Shown here: piece after piece, positions 1 to 9,487 of the stretch | Layout: each line of letters begins with the position of its first letter | Position numbering within the stretch: the first letter of the stretch is position 1 | NCBI RefSeq assembly: GCF_042432825.1 | Contig: NZ_JBHLWN010000001.1 | Coordinates: 14,295-78,294, forward strand | Direction of reading: 5' to 3' | DNA: 64,000 nucleotides | From: Gordoniibacillus chartarius | Lineage (GTDB): Bacteria; Bacillota; Bacilli; Paenibacillales; NBRC-103111 | Position numbers and translations under genes: made by a program | Notes under the pieces: model-generated | What the model was told of the DNA's origin: nothing | Database searches by the model: none | The model's input: only the letters and a program-made list of their open reading frames with translations

Positions 1-1167
1 CAGGAGGTGCGCTCCCGGGTGCGGCATGTTAGCTCCGTGTTGGGAAGCGCCGGGACCGAATCTGCAAGCGCTTTACCGGCAATGCCGTTAATCGCCGAGC
101 ACGTGTTTCCGACCATGTTCCATACGTTTGCGCGGGCGGGCATGGATCTATGTCCGAAGATCATGAAGGAATCGTTCCAATCGCTGCAGCTCGCCACCGC
201 CTTGGGTGCGGCCAAACAATACGGCAGAGGGCTGTGGATCTGCGCGGATTTGTGGGGCCCGGATACAGGACCGTGGTTTACCCGGTTTCCCGGCTTTCCG
301 GGGCACTCGCCGCAGGAATTCGAATCGGCTCTGCGGATGGGCTATTTGATGGGACCGACTCATTTGTTTGCGGAAAATATCGACGTCCTGATGAAGCATG
401 AATCAAGCGGCTTCGTCAAGACCGAGTTCGGCGAAGTATGGACCGAATTCGCGCGAAGCTTCGTCCCGGCGCATCCGCTGGCATGGAGTTACCGGGATGC
501 CGAAGCGGATATCGCCGTCATTCATTCGGACGACGGCAATTACGGGCAAAACGAGCGGCTGTACGGCAACCGCGAGCCGGCCGGCGGGGACCGCTCGGAC
601 AGCGTGTTCCATATGTGGCACCTGCTCAGCCGCGGGGCGATTCCCGATCATGGCAGCTGCATGCACATTCCAGGCTACGATTTCCCGCGTCACCGGCTGA
701 AGCGGAACGTGCCGCTGGAGCGGTTCCCGCTCGAGAGCGGCGCTCCGGACGGCGTCACGCGAGGGGCACATCCTTTGTTTTACCCGGTTCGAAATGTGCT
801 GGTCTTCGACGAACAGGCGGATGTATCGCAGCTCGGCAGACCGAAGCTGATTCTGGTCGGCGGTTCGTTGCTTTCCGCTAGGACGCTGGCGGCTGTCGCC
901 CGTCTGGCGGAGGAGGGCGCGGTCGTTGTGATCGCCGAGTGGCTGCTCCCCGCGGACGGTCCGGCGAAGCTGAAGCGCAGCGGCAGCTTGGGGAGCGGGC
1001 GCTGGCTTGTCACCGGGCATATGCTGGAGGAACGCGTCAGGGAAGCGGTAAATCCATTCTTGGGAGACGAGCGCTGCTGGTCGCAGCGCTTCGGCAATAC
1101 GGAAGTAAGAATGTACCCGAAAGACGAAGACGGGTTTACGCTGGATTTCGAAATCGTAACGGGATGA
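1..1167 (+). CDS. Glycoside hydrolase-like protein, 5'-truncated by the window edge
   Basis: The reading frame is already open at base 1, and a GTG at 7 is only an in-frame internal codon, so the true start probably lies outside the window. About 388 C-terminal residues are visible. They look like the end of a TIM-barrel glycosidase followed by an alpha/beta domain (roughly residues 160-320) with the style of the glutamine-amidotransferase-like domain found after the barrel in GH42-type and other clan GH-A enzymes, including a hydrophobic strand and turn near LILVGGSLLS. There is no signal peptide in the visible part. The stop is followed after 22 bases by the next glycosidase, preceded by a GGTGGAG ribosome-binding site, so it belongs to the same operon. 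The family and substrate cannot be named from this fragment; a cytoplasmic role in oligosaccharide breakdown is inferred from context. Confidence 0.6.
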   Translation, partial: QEVRSRVRHVSSVLGSAGTESASALPAMPLIAEHVFPTMFHTFARAGMDLCPKIMKESFQSLQLATALGAAKQYGRGLWICADLWGPDTGPWFTRFPGFPGHSPQEFESALRMGYLMGPTHLFAENIDVLMKHESSGFVKTEFGEVWTEFARSFVPAHPLAWSYRDAEADIAVIHSDDGNYGQNERLYGNREPAGGDRSDSVFHMWHLLSRGAIPDHGSCMHIPGYDFPRHRLKRNVPLERFPLESGAPDGVTRGAHPLFYPVRNVLVFDEQADVSQLGRPKLILVGGSLLSARTLAAVARLAEEGAVVVIAEWLLPADGPAKLKRSGSLGSGRWLVTGHMLEERVREAVNPFLGDERCWSQRFGNTEVRMYPKDEDGFTLDFEIVTG

Positions 1168-1189
1168 CGAAGAGTAAGGTGGAGATCGC

Positions 1190-4100
1190 ATGGGGGCTAC
1201 GAATGGGCAAGACCAGTTTGCGGAAATCGCGTTCCGGGAGCATCCCGGACATCCGGAACAACTGCGGGATATTCCTCCCGTTATCGTAAATAAATCGTAT
1301 TTCAGGCCATCCGTGAATAAGGCTGCGGATGCATCCGAGCTGCCGTATGAGGCGCAGCTGACGCTCTTTCACGAAGAGCTGAAGCGGCTACGCGAGAAAT
1401 ATGCGCCGTTCATGATTAATTCGGCGGCGGCTCCGGCAGTGTCCAGAGACCGCAGGCCGTGCGATCGGTTTCAATTCCGCTACCAAACGCCCGAGGATGC
1501 CGATTTCACCCGAGTGCTGGACGGTGCCGGCGATTGGGAGTCCGTCACGATCCCTGATTTTCGCGGTCCTACCGGAGAGAACGGCAAATGGACCGGATTT
1601 TACCGCTGCCAATTTGCCTACGGCCGCGTTCCGGCAGGGAAGCGGGTGTATCTCGTCTTCAAGGGTGTCGATTACAAAACGACCGTCTATTTGAATCATA
1701 AATGCGTAGGCAGTCATGAAGGCTTCTTCGCCCCGTTCGAATTCGACGTTACGGACTACTTGCAGGACGCGAATACGCTTGTCGTCGAGGTTCAGAACGA
1801 TTATCCGATGCTCGGCGTGAACGGCACAAAGCTGGACGGCGATAAAATCTATGCGGCGACCGGTCCCGGCTGGGACGATCCGAACAGCGGCTGGAATCAT
1901 TGCCCGCCGGGAGCGGGGATTTACAACAGCGTCTACTTGGAGCAGCGGCCCGAGCTGTTCATTCAGGACGTATTCGTAAGGCCGAATATCGATGACGGCA
2001 GCGTGGAGGTATGGGTCGACGCGGTCAATACGACGAGCTCCCTGATCGAGCAATTCGAGCTGCAGCTGGACATCATGCCGAGAAATTTCACTGGACCGTC
2101 GTTAGGCCCCTTAACGTTTCAGGTCGCCTATGCGGGTCCCGGCATCAACTACTTCCGTTACAAAGCCGAGCTGCCGGAATTTCGTCTCTGGGAGCCGGAG
2201 CAGCCGTGGTTGTACACTGCGCGCATCGGCCTCCGGCCGGGAACGCCGGAGGCGGACAGCCAGGACCGCGTCTTCGGAATGAGGAAGTTCCATATGGACG
2301 AGGAAGGCGAGCCAAAAGGCACCTTGTACTTGAACAACCGTCCGATCTTGCTGCGTGGCGCCAACGAAATGGGACATCTGCAGCAGTGCGTAATGACAGG
2401 CAATTTCGAGCAGCTGATCGACGATATCCTGATCGCGAAGCTGGCCCATATGAATTATTACCGGATTACGCAGCGGCCGGTGCAGGAAGAAATTTACGAC
2501 TATTTCGATATGCTCGGGATGATGCATCAGTGCGATTTGCCTACGTTCGGCTTTATCCGCCGCAACCAATTCGCCGAAGGCGTCCGGCAGGCGGCCGAGA
2601 TGGAACGGCTGATCCGCAGCCACCCGTCCTCGATCATGGTATCGCTGATCAATGAGCCCTCCCGGACGGAGAAGCGGCGCAAAGGACACCGGCATCTGCA
2701 CCGCAGCGAGCTGGAAGCGTTCTTCGTAGCGTCAAGACAGGCCATTTATGTGGAAAATCCCGACCGCGTCGTCAAAAATGCGGAAGGCGATTACAATCCG
2801 CCGACCCGCGAGGGCTTACCCGATTTTCATTGCTATAACATGTGGTATACGAACAATGTCATTTCCGTCGGCAAAATGTATAAGGGCTACCTCCCGCCGA
2901 TCCGCGACGGGTGGAAGGCCGGCTGCGGCGAGTACGGCACCGAAGGGCTCGACCGGCTGGAGCTGATGAAGAGCCGTTATCCGCAGGAATGGCTGCCGGC
3001 GGAAGAGGGCGAGCCTTGGCAGCCGAGGTTGATTCACGGCGCACAGACGTTTAGCCTTCATGGCGATTGGTATGCCGAGCAGGGCAATATTCGCGACTGG
3101 ATCGAAGCCAGCCAGCATCACCAAATGCTCGCGACCAAGCTGATGACGGACGCTTGGCGGCGGCGGGCCGACCGGATCGTGTCGACCGCGATTCATCTGC
3201 TGATCGACGCTTGGCCGGCCGGCTGGATGAAAGCTCTGGTCGGCGTGGACCGCATCCCGAAACCGGCGTATTTTACGTATAAAGCGTGTCTGGAGCCGGT
3301 GCGCGTCAACCTCAGATGCGACAGATGGAAAGCTTACGAAGGGGAGACGCTGGAGGTTGAGGCATGGCTGCTCAACGATACGGCGGTTAGCTACGAGCAG
3401 TGCCGCATCGTCGCCACCCTGCGGGACGACAACCGGGATTACGGCCACTACGAGCTGCCGGTGGAGCTGCCGGCGGCGAGCTCGGCTTATGCAGGCTCGG
3501 TCCGTTTGTCCGTCCCGCAAGTGGCGGACAGGAAGCAGCTGTATGTGGACGCTTGTTTGCAGGACGGAGACGGACGCACGATCAATGCGGAGCGATTCGG
3601 CTTCGAGGCGTTTGCCAAACCGCTGTCTGCCGCCGGTCCTCGCGACGCCGTTTGCTTCGATGCCGAAGCCGAGCTGCTGTGCTCTCTGCTGGGGCTTCAA
3701 GGCAGGAGAAGCGACGGGACTTCCGCGCAAGGAGCGCCGCTGGTCGTCGCTTCGCGGGAAGCGTTCGTGCAGAACCGCTCCTTCCTGCTAAACGAAGCGA
3801 AGGAGGGGGCCACCGTCTTGTGCGTGCTGAAGCATGCCGACGGCGGAGAGTGGCAGCTGGAGGATACGGCGGTCGGCACTGCCAAATTGCGGGATATTTA
3901 CGCGCTGGCCGTACGTGACGCAAGCAGCCGGTTTCCGTGGCTGCGGGCGGACGATTTCGCTTATTTTTACAATCTGCATACGGACCGGATCGACGGGATA
4001 GCGGGCAGCCATCTGACCGGAGAAGGATTGGAGCCGCTCGTGTTCGCCTACGATCGGCAAGGAGGAGCCGAAGGGAAGCGGAAGCTGCCGCTGGTCGCGG

Positions 4101-4270
4101 TGAAGGCGGTCGGCCGCGGGCAGATGTTCTTCGTTTGCCTGCCGCTCTCCGGCAGAGTAGGCGTGAACCCGACGCTGGACCGGCTGCTTCTGGATATCGT
4201 ACACAGTTATCGGGGGTGCAGCGCTTGTACGCCATTGTTAGCCGAGATCGGCAACGACGAGCAGATCTAA
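1190..4270 (+). CDS. Glycoside hydrolase family 2 protein (beta-glycosidase type)
   Basis: A 1026-residue protein with GH2 architecture. An N-terminal jelly-roll sugar-binding domain (about 100-260) contains the characteristic stretch YLVFKGVDYKTTVYLNHKCVG, an Ig-like domain follows (about 270-370), and then the TIM barrel (about 380-720). The likely acid/base is Glu489 in SLINEPS and the likely nucleophile Glu581 in CGEYGTEG; both fit the GH2 pattern of two Glu about 80-90 residues apart. The C-terminal 300 residues form further beta domains. No signal peptide is visible, so it should act in the cytoplasm on imported oligosaccharides. It starts at ATG 22 bases after the previous gene behind GGTGGAG. 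It is not a standard LacZ: the barrel motifs differ from the 6365 gene. Beta-galactosidase, beta-glucuronidase and beta-mannosidase activities all occur in GH2, so the substrate is open. Confidence 0.85.
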   Translation: MGATNGQDQFAEIAFREHPGHPEQLRDIPPVIVNKSYFRPSVNKAADASELPYEAQLTLFHEELKRLREKYAPFMINSAAAPAVSRDRRPCDRFQFRYQTPEDADFTRVLDGAGDWESVTIPDFRGPTGENGKWTGFYRCQFAYGRVPAGKRVYLVFKGVDYKTTVYLNHKCVGSHEGFFAPFEFDVTDYLQDANTLVVEVQNDYPMLGVNGTKLDGDKIYAATGPGWDDPNSGWNHCPPGAGIYNSVYLEQRPELFIQDVFVRPNIDDGSVEVWVDAVNTTSSLIEQFELQLDIMPRNFTGPSLGPLTFQVAYAGPGINYFRYKAELPEFRLWEPEQPWLYTARIGLRPGTPEADSQDRVFGMRKFHMDEEGEPKGTLYLNNRPILLRGANEMGHLQQCVMTGNFEQLIDDILIAKLAHMNYYRITQRPVQEEIYDYFDMLGMMHQCDLPTFGFIRRNQFAEGVRQAAEMERLIRSHPSSIMVSLINEPSRTEKRRKGHRHLHRSELEAFFVASRQAIYVENPDRVVKNAEGDYNPPTREGLPDFHCYNMWYTNNVISVGKMYKGYLPPIRDGWKAGCGEYGTEGLDRLELMKSRYPQEWLPAEEGEPWQPRLIHGAQTFSLHGDWYAEQGNIRDWIEASQHHQMLATKLMTDAWRRRADRIVSTAIHLLIDAWPAGWMKALVGVDRIPKPAYFTYKACLEPVRVNLRCDRWKAYEGETLEVEAWLLNDTAVSYEQCRIVATLRDDNRDYGHYELPVELPAASSAYAGSVRLSVPQVADRKQLYVDACLQDGDGRTINAERFGFEAFAKPLSAAGPRDAVCFDAEAELLCSLLGLQGRRSDGTSAQGAPLVVASREAFVQNRSFLLNEAKEGATVLCVLKHADGGEWQLEDTAVGTAKLRDIYALAVRDASSRFPWLRADDFAYFYNLHTDRIDGIAGSHLTGEGLEPLVFAYDRQGGAEGKRKLPLVAVKAVGRGQMFFVCLPLSGRVGVNPTLDRLLLDIVHSYRGCSACTPLLAEIGNDEQI

Positions 4271-4287
4271 CGAACGCTACGGGGGAA

Positions 4288-6339
4288 ATGACGCTGGTCT
4301 TGCATCGTACCGGCGAGTCGGCTCCATATTTCAGCGGCCGGCTGGAGGATATGCTTACCGTCTCCGAAGGCAGACCATGGCAGCTGAACCGAAACGGGCT
4401 AGAGGAGGTTCAGGTGACGGCTGAAGCGGAGCGGATTCGCATCGGCTGCCGGCTGGGGAGCTTCCATGCGGCACTAAGCCTGAGCTTTGATGAGCGGGGG
4501 CTGCTGCGCATCGACGTCACTTGGTCGAACCGGACCGGCGAGACGCAGAAGGATGCGGCGGCAGGACTGCTGTTCGATTTGCCGAGACGTGCGGGGGAGA
4601 GGATCACGATTCCCCACATGATCTACAACAACAACCCGTCCTCCGATCCGGACCGCATCGTTCCGAGATTGGGCGAGGGGCTTGGCGGAGCCTTCATCTG
4701 CGAGGAGCACCGCCTGCCGATCCCTTGCGTGAACGTGGAGTGGCCTTATGCGGCCGATAACCCCGACGATGCTTCGCCAAGGGAAGGGACGCGCTATTTT
4801 ACCTTATACTCGATCCCCTCCTATTGGGAAGACGGCGAGGGCCGGGTGCATTACGGGTCGCTCGGGGCGATCCGGGAGGAGAGCCGGATGACGGTTGCGG
4901 CCTTCAGCGGCGTGGTGGTGTTCAACGGCAGCAAAGATACGGTGTGCATCGCGAAAAACCGGACGCAGCCGTATGACGGCGGCTATGTGGATTTCCCGCC
5001 CGGGTTTTCTCTGACCAAGAGCTATGCGCTTGATTTCGGGCTTGCTACCGCAGCGGGCCGCGGTTATCGCGAGGCGGTCCGTACAGGGCTCGCGCTGTTC
5101 AAGCCCCAAGGAGCGAATCCGCTTGCTCTTGACGAGATGATCCGGCTGAAAACGAATGCGCTGGACGATCGGTGGAGAACCGATGAGCGAGGCGCTGCGG
5201 GTTATGTAAAGTTCAGCGATTCGAACGCCTTCGGCAACGTATCCAAGCATCCGCTGCACTTTATGTACGGCTGGACGGGACAATGCCTGAAGCTGGCGTG
5301 GTGCGACGCGCATCTCGGTTTCCGGCTTGGCGAGGAAGAGCGGATCGAGCGCTGCACAAGGGCTGCCGATTTTTATGTTCGCGAAAGCGCAGCCGGTGTA
5401 CCGGGAATCAGACACGGCTCTTACCGGCTGAGGGACGGGGAATGGAGCGACTTCCAGTGGAACAGGCAGCCGGTCGTATCCAGCCGTGCTTACGGCGAGA
5501 CGATGGCCGACCTGGCGGAGATCGTTTCATTGTTCCGGGCAAATGGAAGGGAAGTTCCGGGCAGCTGGCTGAATGCGCTGAATGAAGCGGCGGTGATGAT
5601 GGAAGAGGGCCTGCTGCCGTCGGGCATTTACCCGCCTTCGTGGCGGATGGACGGCACGCCGGCGGAGTCGATCGTCACCGCCGCCGGCCTGCCGTGCGTC
5701 ATCGCGCTGGCGAAGCTGTACCGCTTAACAGGGGAAGAGCGGCGCCTTGCGCATGCCGAAGCGGCCATGCGGCGGTATTACGAGCTTCATGCGGAGACGT
5801 TCGACCGTCCGTTCGCCCGCTCGACGCTGGACGCGAAGTGCGAGGATAAGGAAGCGGGCATGTACTTCTTCCTGGCCGCTTACGAATTGTATCTGATTAC
5901 GGGGAACGAACGGTACCGGGAATGGGCGGATCTGGCGGCGGATTGGCTGCTCACGTTCGTCTACCTGTGGAACCCGGCGTACGACCGCGGCTCGGCGTTC
6001 CGCAACGCCGGCTTTAAAGCCGCCTTCTGGCCGGGGGTCAGCGTGCAAAATCATCATCTGGACGTTTTCTTTCCGACATTCGAGCTTTGGCATTACGGCC
6101 GATTGACCGGCAATGCGGAATATGAGCGTTTGGGGCGGATGATTCGGGACGCTCTCGGGCAAGGCATATGCACGAAGCCCGGCGAGTGGGGGTTCGATGT
6201 GATCGGCGAGCAAGGAGAAGGTTTCTTTCAAACCCATTGGAACCATCGGGGACACAGCAACCGGTGGAACCCGTCCTGGGTCGTTGCGCTTGTGCTGCAC
6301 AACGCGCTGAGGTTCCGGGATGCGGCTGCGGCCGGATGA
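4288..6339 (+). CDS. Putative (alpha/alpha)-barrel glycosidase-like protein of unknown family
   Basis: About 683 residues from the ATG at 4288. The first 280 residues are beta-rich and contain the stretch IPHMIYNNNPSSDPDR. The C-terminal half (about 300-680) has alternating helices with repeated YELYLITGNERYREWADLAA-like elements, as in six-hairpin (alpha/alpha)6 barrel sugar hydrolases and lyases. I do not recognise a precise family, and no catalytic pair can be named with confidence. No signal peptide is visible. The start is uncertain: GGGGGA lies only two bases before this ATG, and in-frame GTG 4216 and TTG 4225 inside the end of the previous gene are alternatives. The 3' end lies 26 bases before the GTG of the LacZ-type gene, so it is part of the glycosidase operon. 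A role in trimming oligosaccharides is inferred from position. Confidence 0.6.
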   Translation: MTLVLHRTGESAPYFSGRLEDMLTVSEGRPWQLNRNGLEEVQVTAEAERIRIGCRLGSFHAALSLSFDERGLLRIDVTWSNRTGETQKDAAAGLLFDLPRRAGERITIPHMIYNNNPSSDPDRIVPRLGEGLGGAFICEEHRLPIPCVNVEWPYAADNPDDASPREGTRYFTLYSIPSYWEDGEGRVHYGSLGAIREESRMTVAAFSGVVVFNGSKDTVCIAKNRTQPYDGGYVDFPPGFSLTKSYALDFGLATAAGRGYREAVRTGLALFKPQGANPLALDEMIRLKTNALDDRWRTDERGAAGYVKFSDSNAFGNVSKHPLHFMYGWTGQCLKLAWCDAHLGFRLGEEERIERCTRAADFYVRESAAGVPGIRHGSYRLRDGEWSDFQWNRQPVVSSRAYGETMADLAEIVSLFRANGREVPGSWLNALNEAAVMMEEGLLPSGIYPPSWRMDGTPAESIVTAAGLPCVIALAKLYRLTGEERRLAHAEAAMRRYYELHAETFDRPFARSTLDAKCEDKEAGMYFFLAAYELYLITGNERYREWADLAADWLLTFVYLWNPAYDRGSAFRNAGFKAAFWPGVSVQNHHLDVFFPTFELWHYGRLTGNAEYERLGRMIRDALGQGICTKPGEWGFDVIGEQGEGFFQTHWNHRGHSNRWNPSWVVALVLHNALRFRDAAAAG

Positions 6340-6364
6340 ACGATTCGGATGGAGGGAAGATCAG

Positions 6365-9300
6365 GTGGAGGATAAGAAAATGCCGGATTGGGCGAATCTG
6401 AGTGTGCTGCGGCGGGGAACGGAAGCTCCGCATGCAAGCTTTATCCCGTACGGAGAAGCGGAGTCCGCGCTGGCCGGCGAGCGGGCGGCTTCCCCGTATT
6501 TCATGTCGCTGAACGGGAGCTGGGCGTTTCGGTATGCGGACAGTGCGGCGCAGGCTCCCGAACGCTTCTACGAGCCCGGCTTCAGCACCGGGGATTGGGG
6601 ACGGATTACGGTACCCGGCAATTGGCAGATGCAGGGATACGGCCGTCCGCACTATTCGAGCAGCTACTATCCGTTTCCGATCGACCCTCCGCATGTGCCC
6701 GGCGACAATCCGGTCGGCTGCTACCGGAGAAGCTTTACCGTACCGGAGTCCTGGCAGCGGCATTCGATATTCCTCGTCTTCGAGGGAGTCGATTCCGCTT
6801 TTCACGTATGGGTCAACGGGCAGCCGGCAGGCTACGCCCAGGGCAGCCATCTGCATTCCGAATTTTGCATTACGGAGCTGCTTCATCCGGGTGAAAATAC
6901 AATCGCTGTACAAGTGTATCAGTGGTGCGACGGAAGCTACTTGGAGGACCAGGACAAATGGCGGCTGAGCGGCATTTTCCGGGATGTCTATGTACTGGCC
7001 GCTCCATACGTGCGCGTTCGGGATTTCGAGGTGCGGACCAGCTTCGACGAGCGGTATGAGGACGCCGGCCTCAGCTTCCGAATCAACGTCAAGAACGGGA
7101 GCGGGCACACGTCCGGCCGGCACAGCGTGCGCATCGCGCTTCTCGACGAAGAGCGGAACACGGTATATGAGGGTGAAGCAGGCGGTGTGGAATCGCTGGA
7201 CGCGCATGCGGAAGCCGAGCTTGTGACGCGTGTTCCGGTCCGGGCACCCCGCAAATGGTCGGCGGAAACGCCATATTTATATAATCTCGTGTGGACGCTG
7301 CTCGACGAATCGGGAAACCTGCGGCAATGTGGAAGCGTTTCCGTCGGTTTTCGCGACATTGCCGTGCGGGACGGGAGGCTGCTGGTCAACGGCTCTCCGG
7401 TCATTCTCAAAGGTGCGAACCGCAACGAATTTCATCCCGATCTCGGCTTTGCGATTCCGCTGGAATCGATGCTCCGGGATATCGAGCTGATGAAGCGGCA
7501 CAACATGAACGCGGTGCGCTGCTCGCATTATCCCAACGATACGAGATGGCTCGACCTGTGCGACCGGTATGGGCTGTACGTCATCGACGAAGCCGATTTG
7601 GAGACGCATGGCTGCCATTTTATCGACAATGAAAGCCATCTGGCGCAGGATCCGGCATGGAGAGAGGCGTTCGTGGACAGAGCCCGCCATATGGTGGAGC
7701 GCGACAAGAACCATCCTTCGGTCATCCTCTGGTCGCTCGGCAACGAGTCGGGCTACGGACCGAACCATGACGCCATGGCCGAGTGGGTGAGGGAGGCCGA
7801 TCCGACCCGGCCGATCCATTATGAACGGGCCAAGGACGCGCCGGTCGTCGATGTCGTCAGCTGCATGTATCCTTCCTTGGATGCGCTGATTGCGGAAGGA
7901 GAGAAGACCGACGATCCGAGACCGTTCCTCATGTGCGAGTTCGCCCATGCGATGGGCAATTCGGTCGGCAATCTGCAGGAATACTGGGACGCCGTCTACC
8001 GCTATCCGCGCCTGCTGGGCGGCTTGATTTGGGAATGGGCGGATCTCGGCATCCGGCAGCGAACGGAGGACGGTACGGAATGGTTCGCTTACGGAGGAGA
8101 CTTCGGCGACCGTCCGCACAGCGGCCACTTCTGCATCGACGGACTGCTGTTCCCGGACCGGCAGCTCAAAGCGTCCATTCTGGAAGCGAAGAAGGTGTTC
8201 GAGCCCGTTAAGGTATTTCCGGTCGACGGCCAGGCGGGAACGGTCGTGCTGGAGAACCGCTACGATTTCTTGAATCTGGAGCACTTGGCGGGAACTTGGA
8301 GTGTATGGTGCGACGGGGAAGTCGTGAAGCAGGGCGAGCTGCCGGCGCTCGATGTGCCGCCCGGAGGCCGCAAGGAGCTGACGATTCCGCTCGGCGATGT
8401 GCCGGATCGGTGCTGTGGCGAATGCTGGCTGCATATCCGCTTCACGGGGCGGGATGCAACGCTCTGGGCGCCGCAGGGCCATGAGATCGCTTGGGCCGAT
8501 GTGCCGCTCCCGGTCAAGCCTCCGGCGGCCCCGCACATTAAGACGGCGGCGATGCCCAAGCTGCGATCGGAGGAGACGGAGACGGAGGTTCGCGTGATCG
8601 GCACCGATTTCACCGCTCGCTTCCGGAAGGACAGCGGTGCGATGAGTGCGTTCGAATTTGGCGGTATCCCGCTGCTAACCGCAGGCCCTAAGGTGAATGT
8701 GTGGCGGGCGACGATCGACAACGATTCCCGCCAGTCGAAAGAATGGAAGAAGGCCGGCTACGATGCGCTGCAGCAGCGCTTGACCGGACTGACCGTGCGT
8801 AAGGCGCACGAAGGGGCCGTAACCGTCGAAGCGCAGGCCGTACTTGGTGCGGCAGGGCTCGGTGTCGTCTTCTCGTCGGTCGTGAGGTACGACGTGTACG
8901 GAACCGGCGACATGGTCGTTTCCGTTCTCTTCGATCCCCGGCGGGATGCGCTTCCCCCCCTGCCCAGACTCGGACTGCAGCTGGCGATGCCCGGGGAGTT
9001 CAACCGGATGAACTGGTTCGGTCTCGGACCGCATGAATGCTACACCGACCGGAAGCAAAGCGGAAAGCTCGGCGTGTACGCCGGATCGGTGCAGGAGCAG
9101 TGGGTACCGTACATCAAGCCGCAGGAGAACGGAAACAAAGCCGATGCGCGCTGGGCCGCCGTGACGAATGCGGTGGGCGTCGGATTATTTTTCGGGGGCG
9201 TGCCGAGGCTGGACTTCAGCGCCTCTCATTACGATATGGCCAACGTGACGAATGCGAAGCATACGACTGATCTGATCAGGCAAAGCGGTACGTTCGTCAA

Positions 9301-9487
9301 TCTGGATGACCGGCAGGCGCCGATCGGCAATCACAGCTGCGGCGAAGCGCCGCCTCTCGATACATACCTGCTGAAGCCGGAGCGGATGCAATTTGCAGTA
9401 CGGATGAAGCCGTTTTGCGCAAGAGATATATCGCCGATGCAGCTGTATCGCATGCATCCCGAGCCCTTGGAGGTGAATGGTCTATGA
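6365..9487 (+). CDS. GH2 beta-galactosidase, LacZ type
   Basis: A 1040-residue protein with the complete LacZ layout. The sugar-binding domain (about 40-200) contains VPGNWQMQGYGRPHY and the LSGIFRDVY signature, two Ig-like domains flank the TIM barrel (about 330-610), and a beta-sandwich beta-gal small chain closes the C-terminus (about 730-1020, including NWFGLGPHECYTDRKQSG). The acid/base is Glu461 in LGNESGYGPNHDAM and the nucleophile Glu525 in CEFAHAMGNS. It hydrolyses terminal non-reducing beta-galactosides. Start choice: an earlier in-frame ATG at 6320 overlaps the previous gene, but GTG 6365 sits 8 bases after a clear GGAGGG (6351-6356), so GTG is preferred. No signal peptide, so cytoplasmic. 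The stop overlaps the next gene's start as ATGA. In this operon it may act on pectic galactan or arabinogalactan fragments rather than lactose; that is inference. Confidence 0.92.
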   Translation: MEDKKMPDWANLSVLRRGTEAPHASFIPYGEAESALAGERAASPYFMSLNGSWAFRYADSAAQAPERFYEPGFSTGDWGRITVPGNWQMQGYGRPHYSSSYYPFPIDPPHVPGDNPVGCYRRSFTVPESWQRHSIFLVFEGVDSAFHVWVNGQPAGYAQGSHLHSEFCITELLHPGENTIAVQVYQWCDGSYLEDQDKWRLSGIFRDVYVLAAPYVRVRDFEVRTSFDERYEDAGLSFRINVKNGSGHTSGRHSVRIALLDEERNTVYEGEAGGVESLDAHAEAELVTRVPVRAPRKWSAETPYLYNLVWTLLDESGNLRQCGSVSVGFRDIAVRDGRLLVNGSPVILKGANRNEFHPDLGFAIPLESMLRDIELMKRHNMNAVRCSHYPNDTRWLDLCDRYGLYVIDEADLETHGCHFIDNESHLAQDPAWREAFVDRARHMVERDKNHPSVILWSLGNESGYGPNHDAMAEWVREADPTRPIHYERAKDAPVVDVVSCMYPSLDALIAEGEKTDDPRPFLMCEFAHAMGNSVGNLQEYWDAVYRYPRLLGGLIWEWADLGIRQRTEDGTEWFAYGGDFGDRPHSGHFCIDGLLFPDRQLKASILEAKKVFEPVKVFPVDGQAGTVVLENRYDFLNLEHLAGTWSVWCDGEVVKQGELPALDVPPGGRKELTIPLGDVPDRCCGECWLHIRFTGRDATLWAPQGHEIAWADVPLPVKPPAAPHIKTAAMPKLRSEETETEVRVIGTDFTARFRKDSGAMSAFEFGGIPLLTAGPKVNVWRATIDNDSRQSKEWKKAGYDALQQRLTGLTVRKAHEGAVTVEAQAVLGAAGLGVVFSSVVRYDVYGTGDMVVSVLFDPRRDALPPLPRLGLQLAMPGEFNRMNWFGLGPHECYTDRKQSGKLGVYAGSVQEQWVPYIKPQENGNKADARWAAVTNAVGVGLFFGGVPRLDFSASHYDMANVTNAKHTTDLIRQSGTFVNLDDRQAPIGNHSCGEAPPLDTYLLKPERMQFAVRMKPFCARDISPMQLYRMHPEPLEVNGL

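Noticed and set aside
6038..7207. A 389-codon minus-strand frame spanning two plus-strand glycosidase genes.
   Set aside because: It overlaps the conserved LacZ-type N-terminus and has no domain or plausible start signal.
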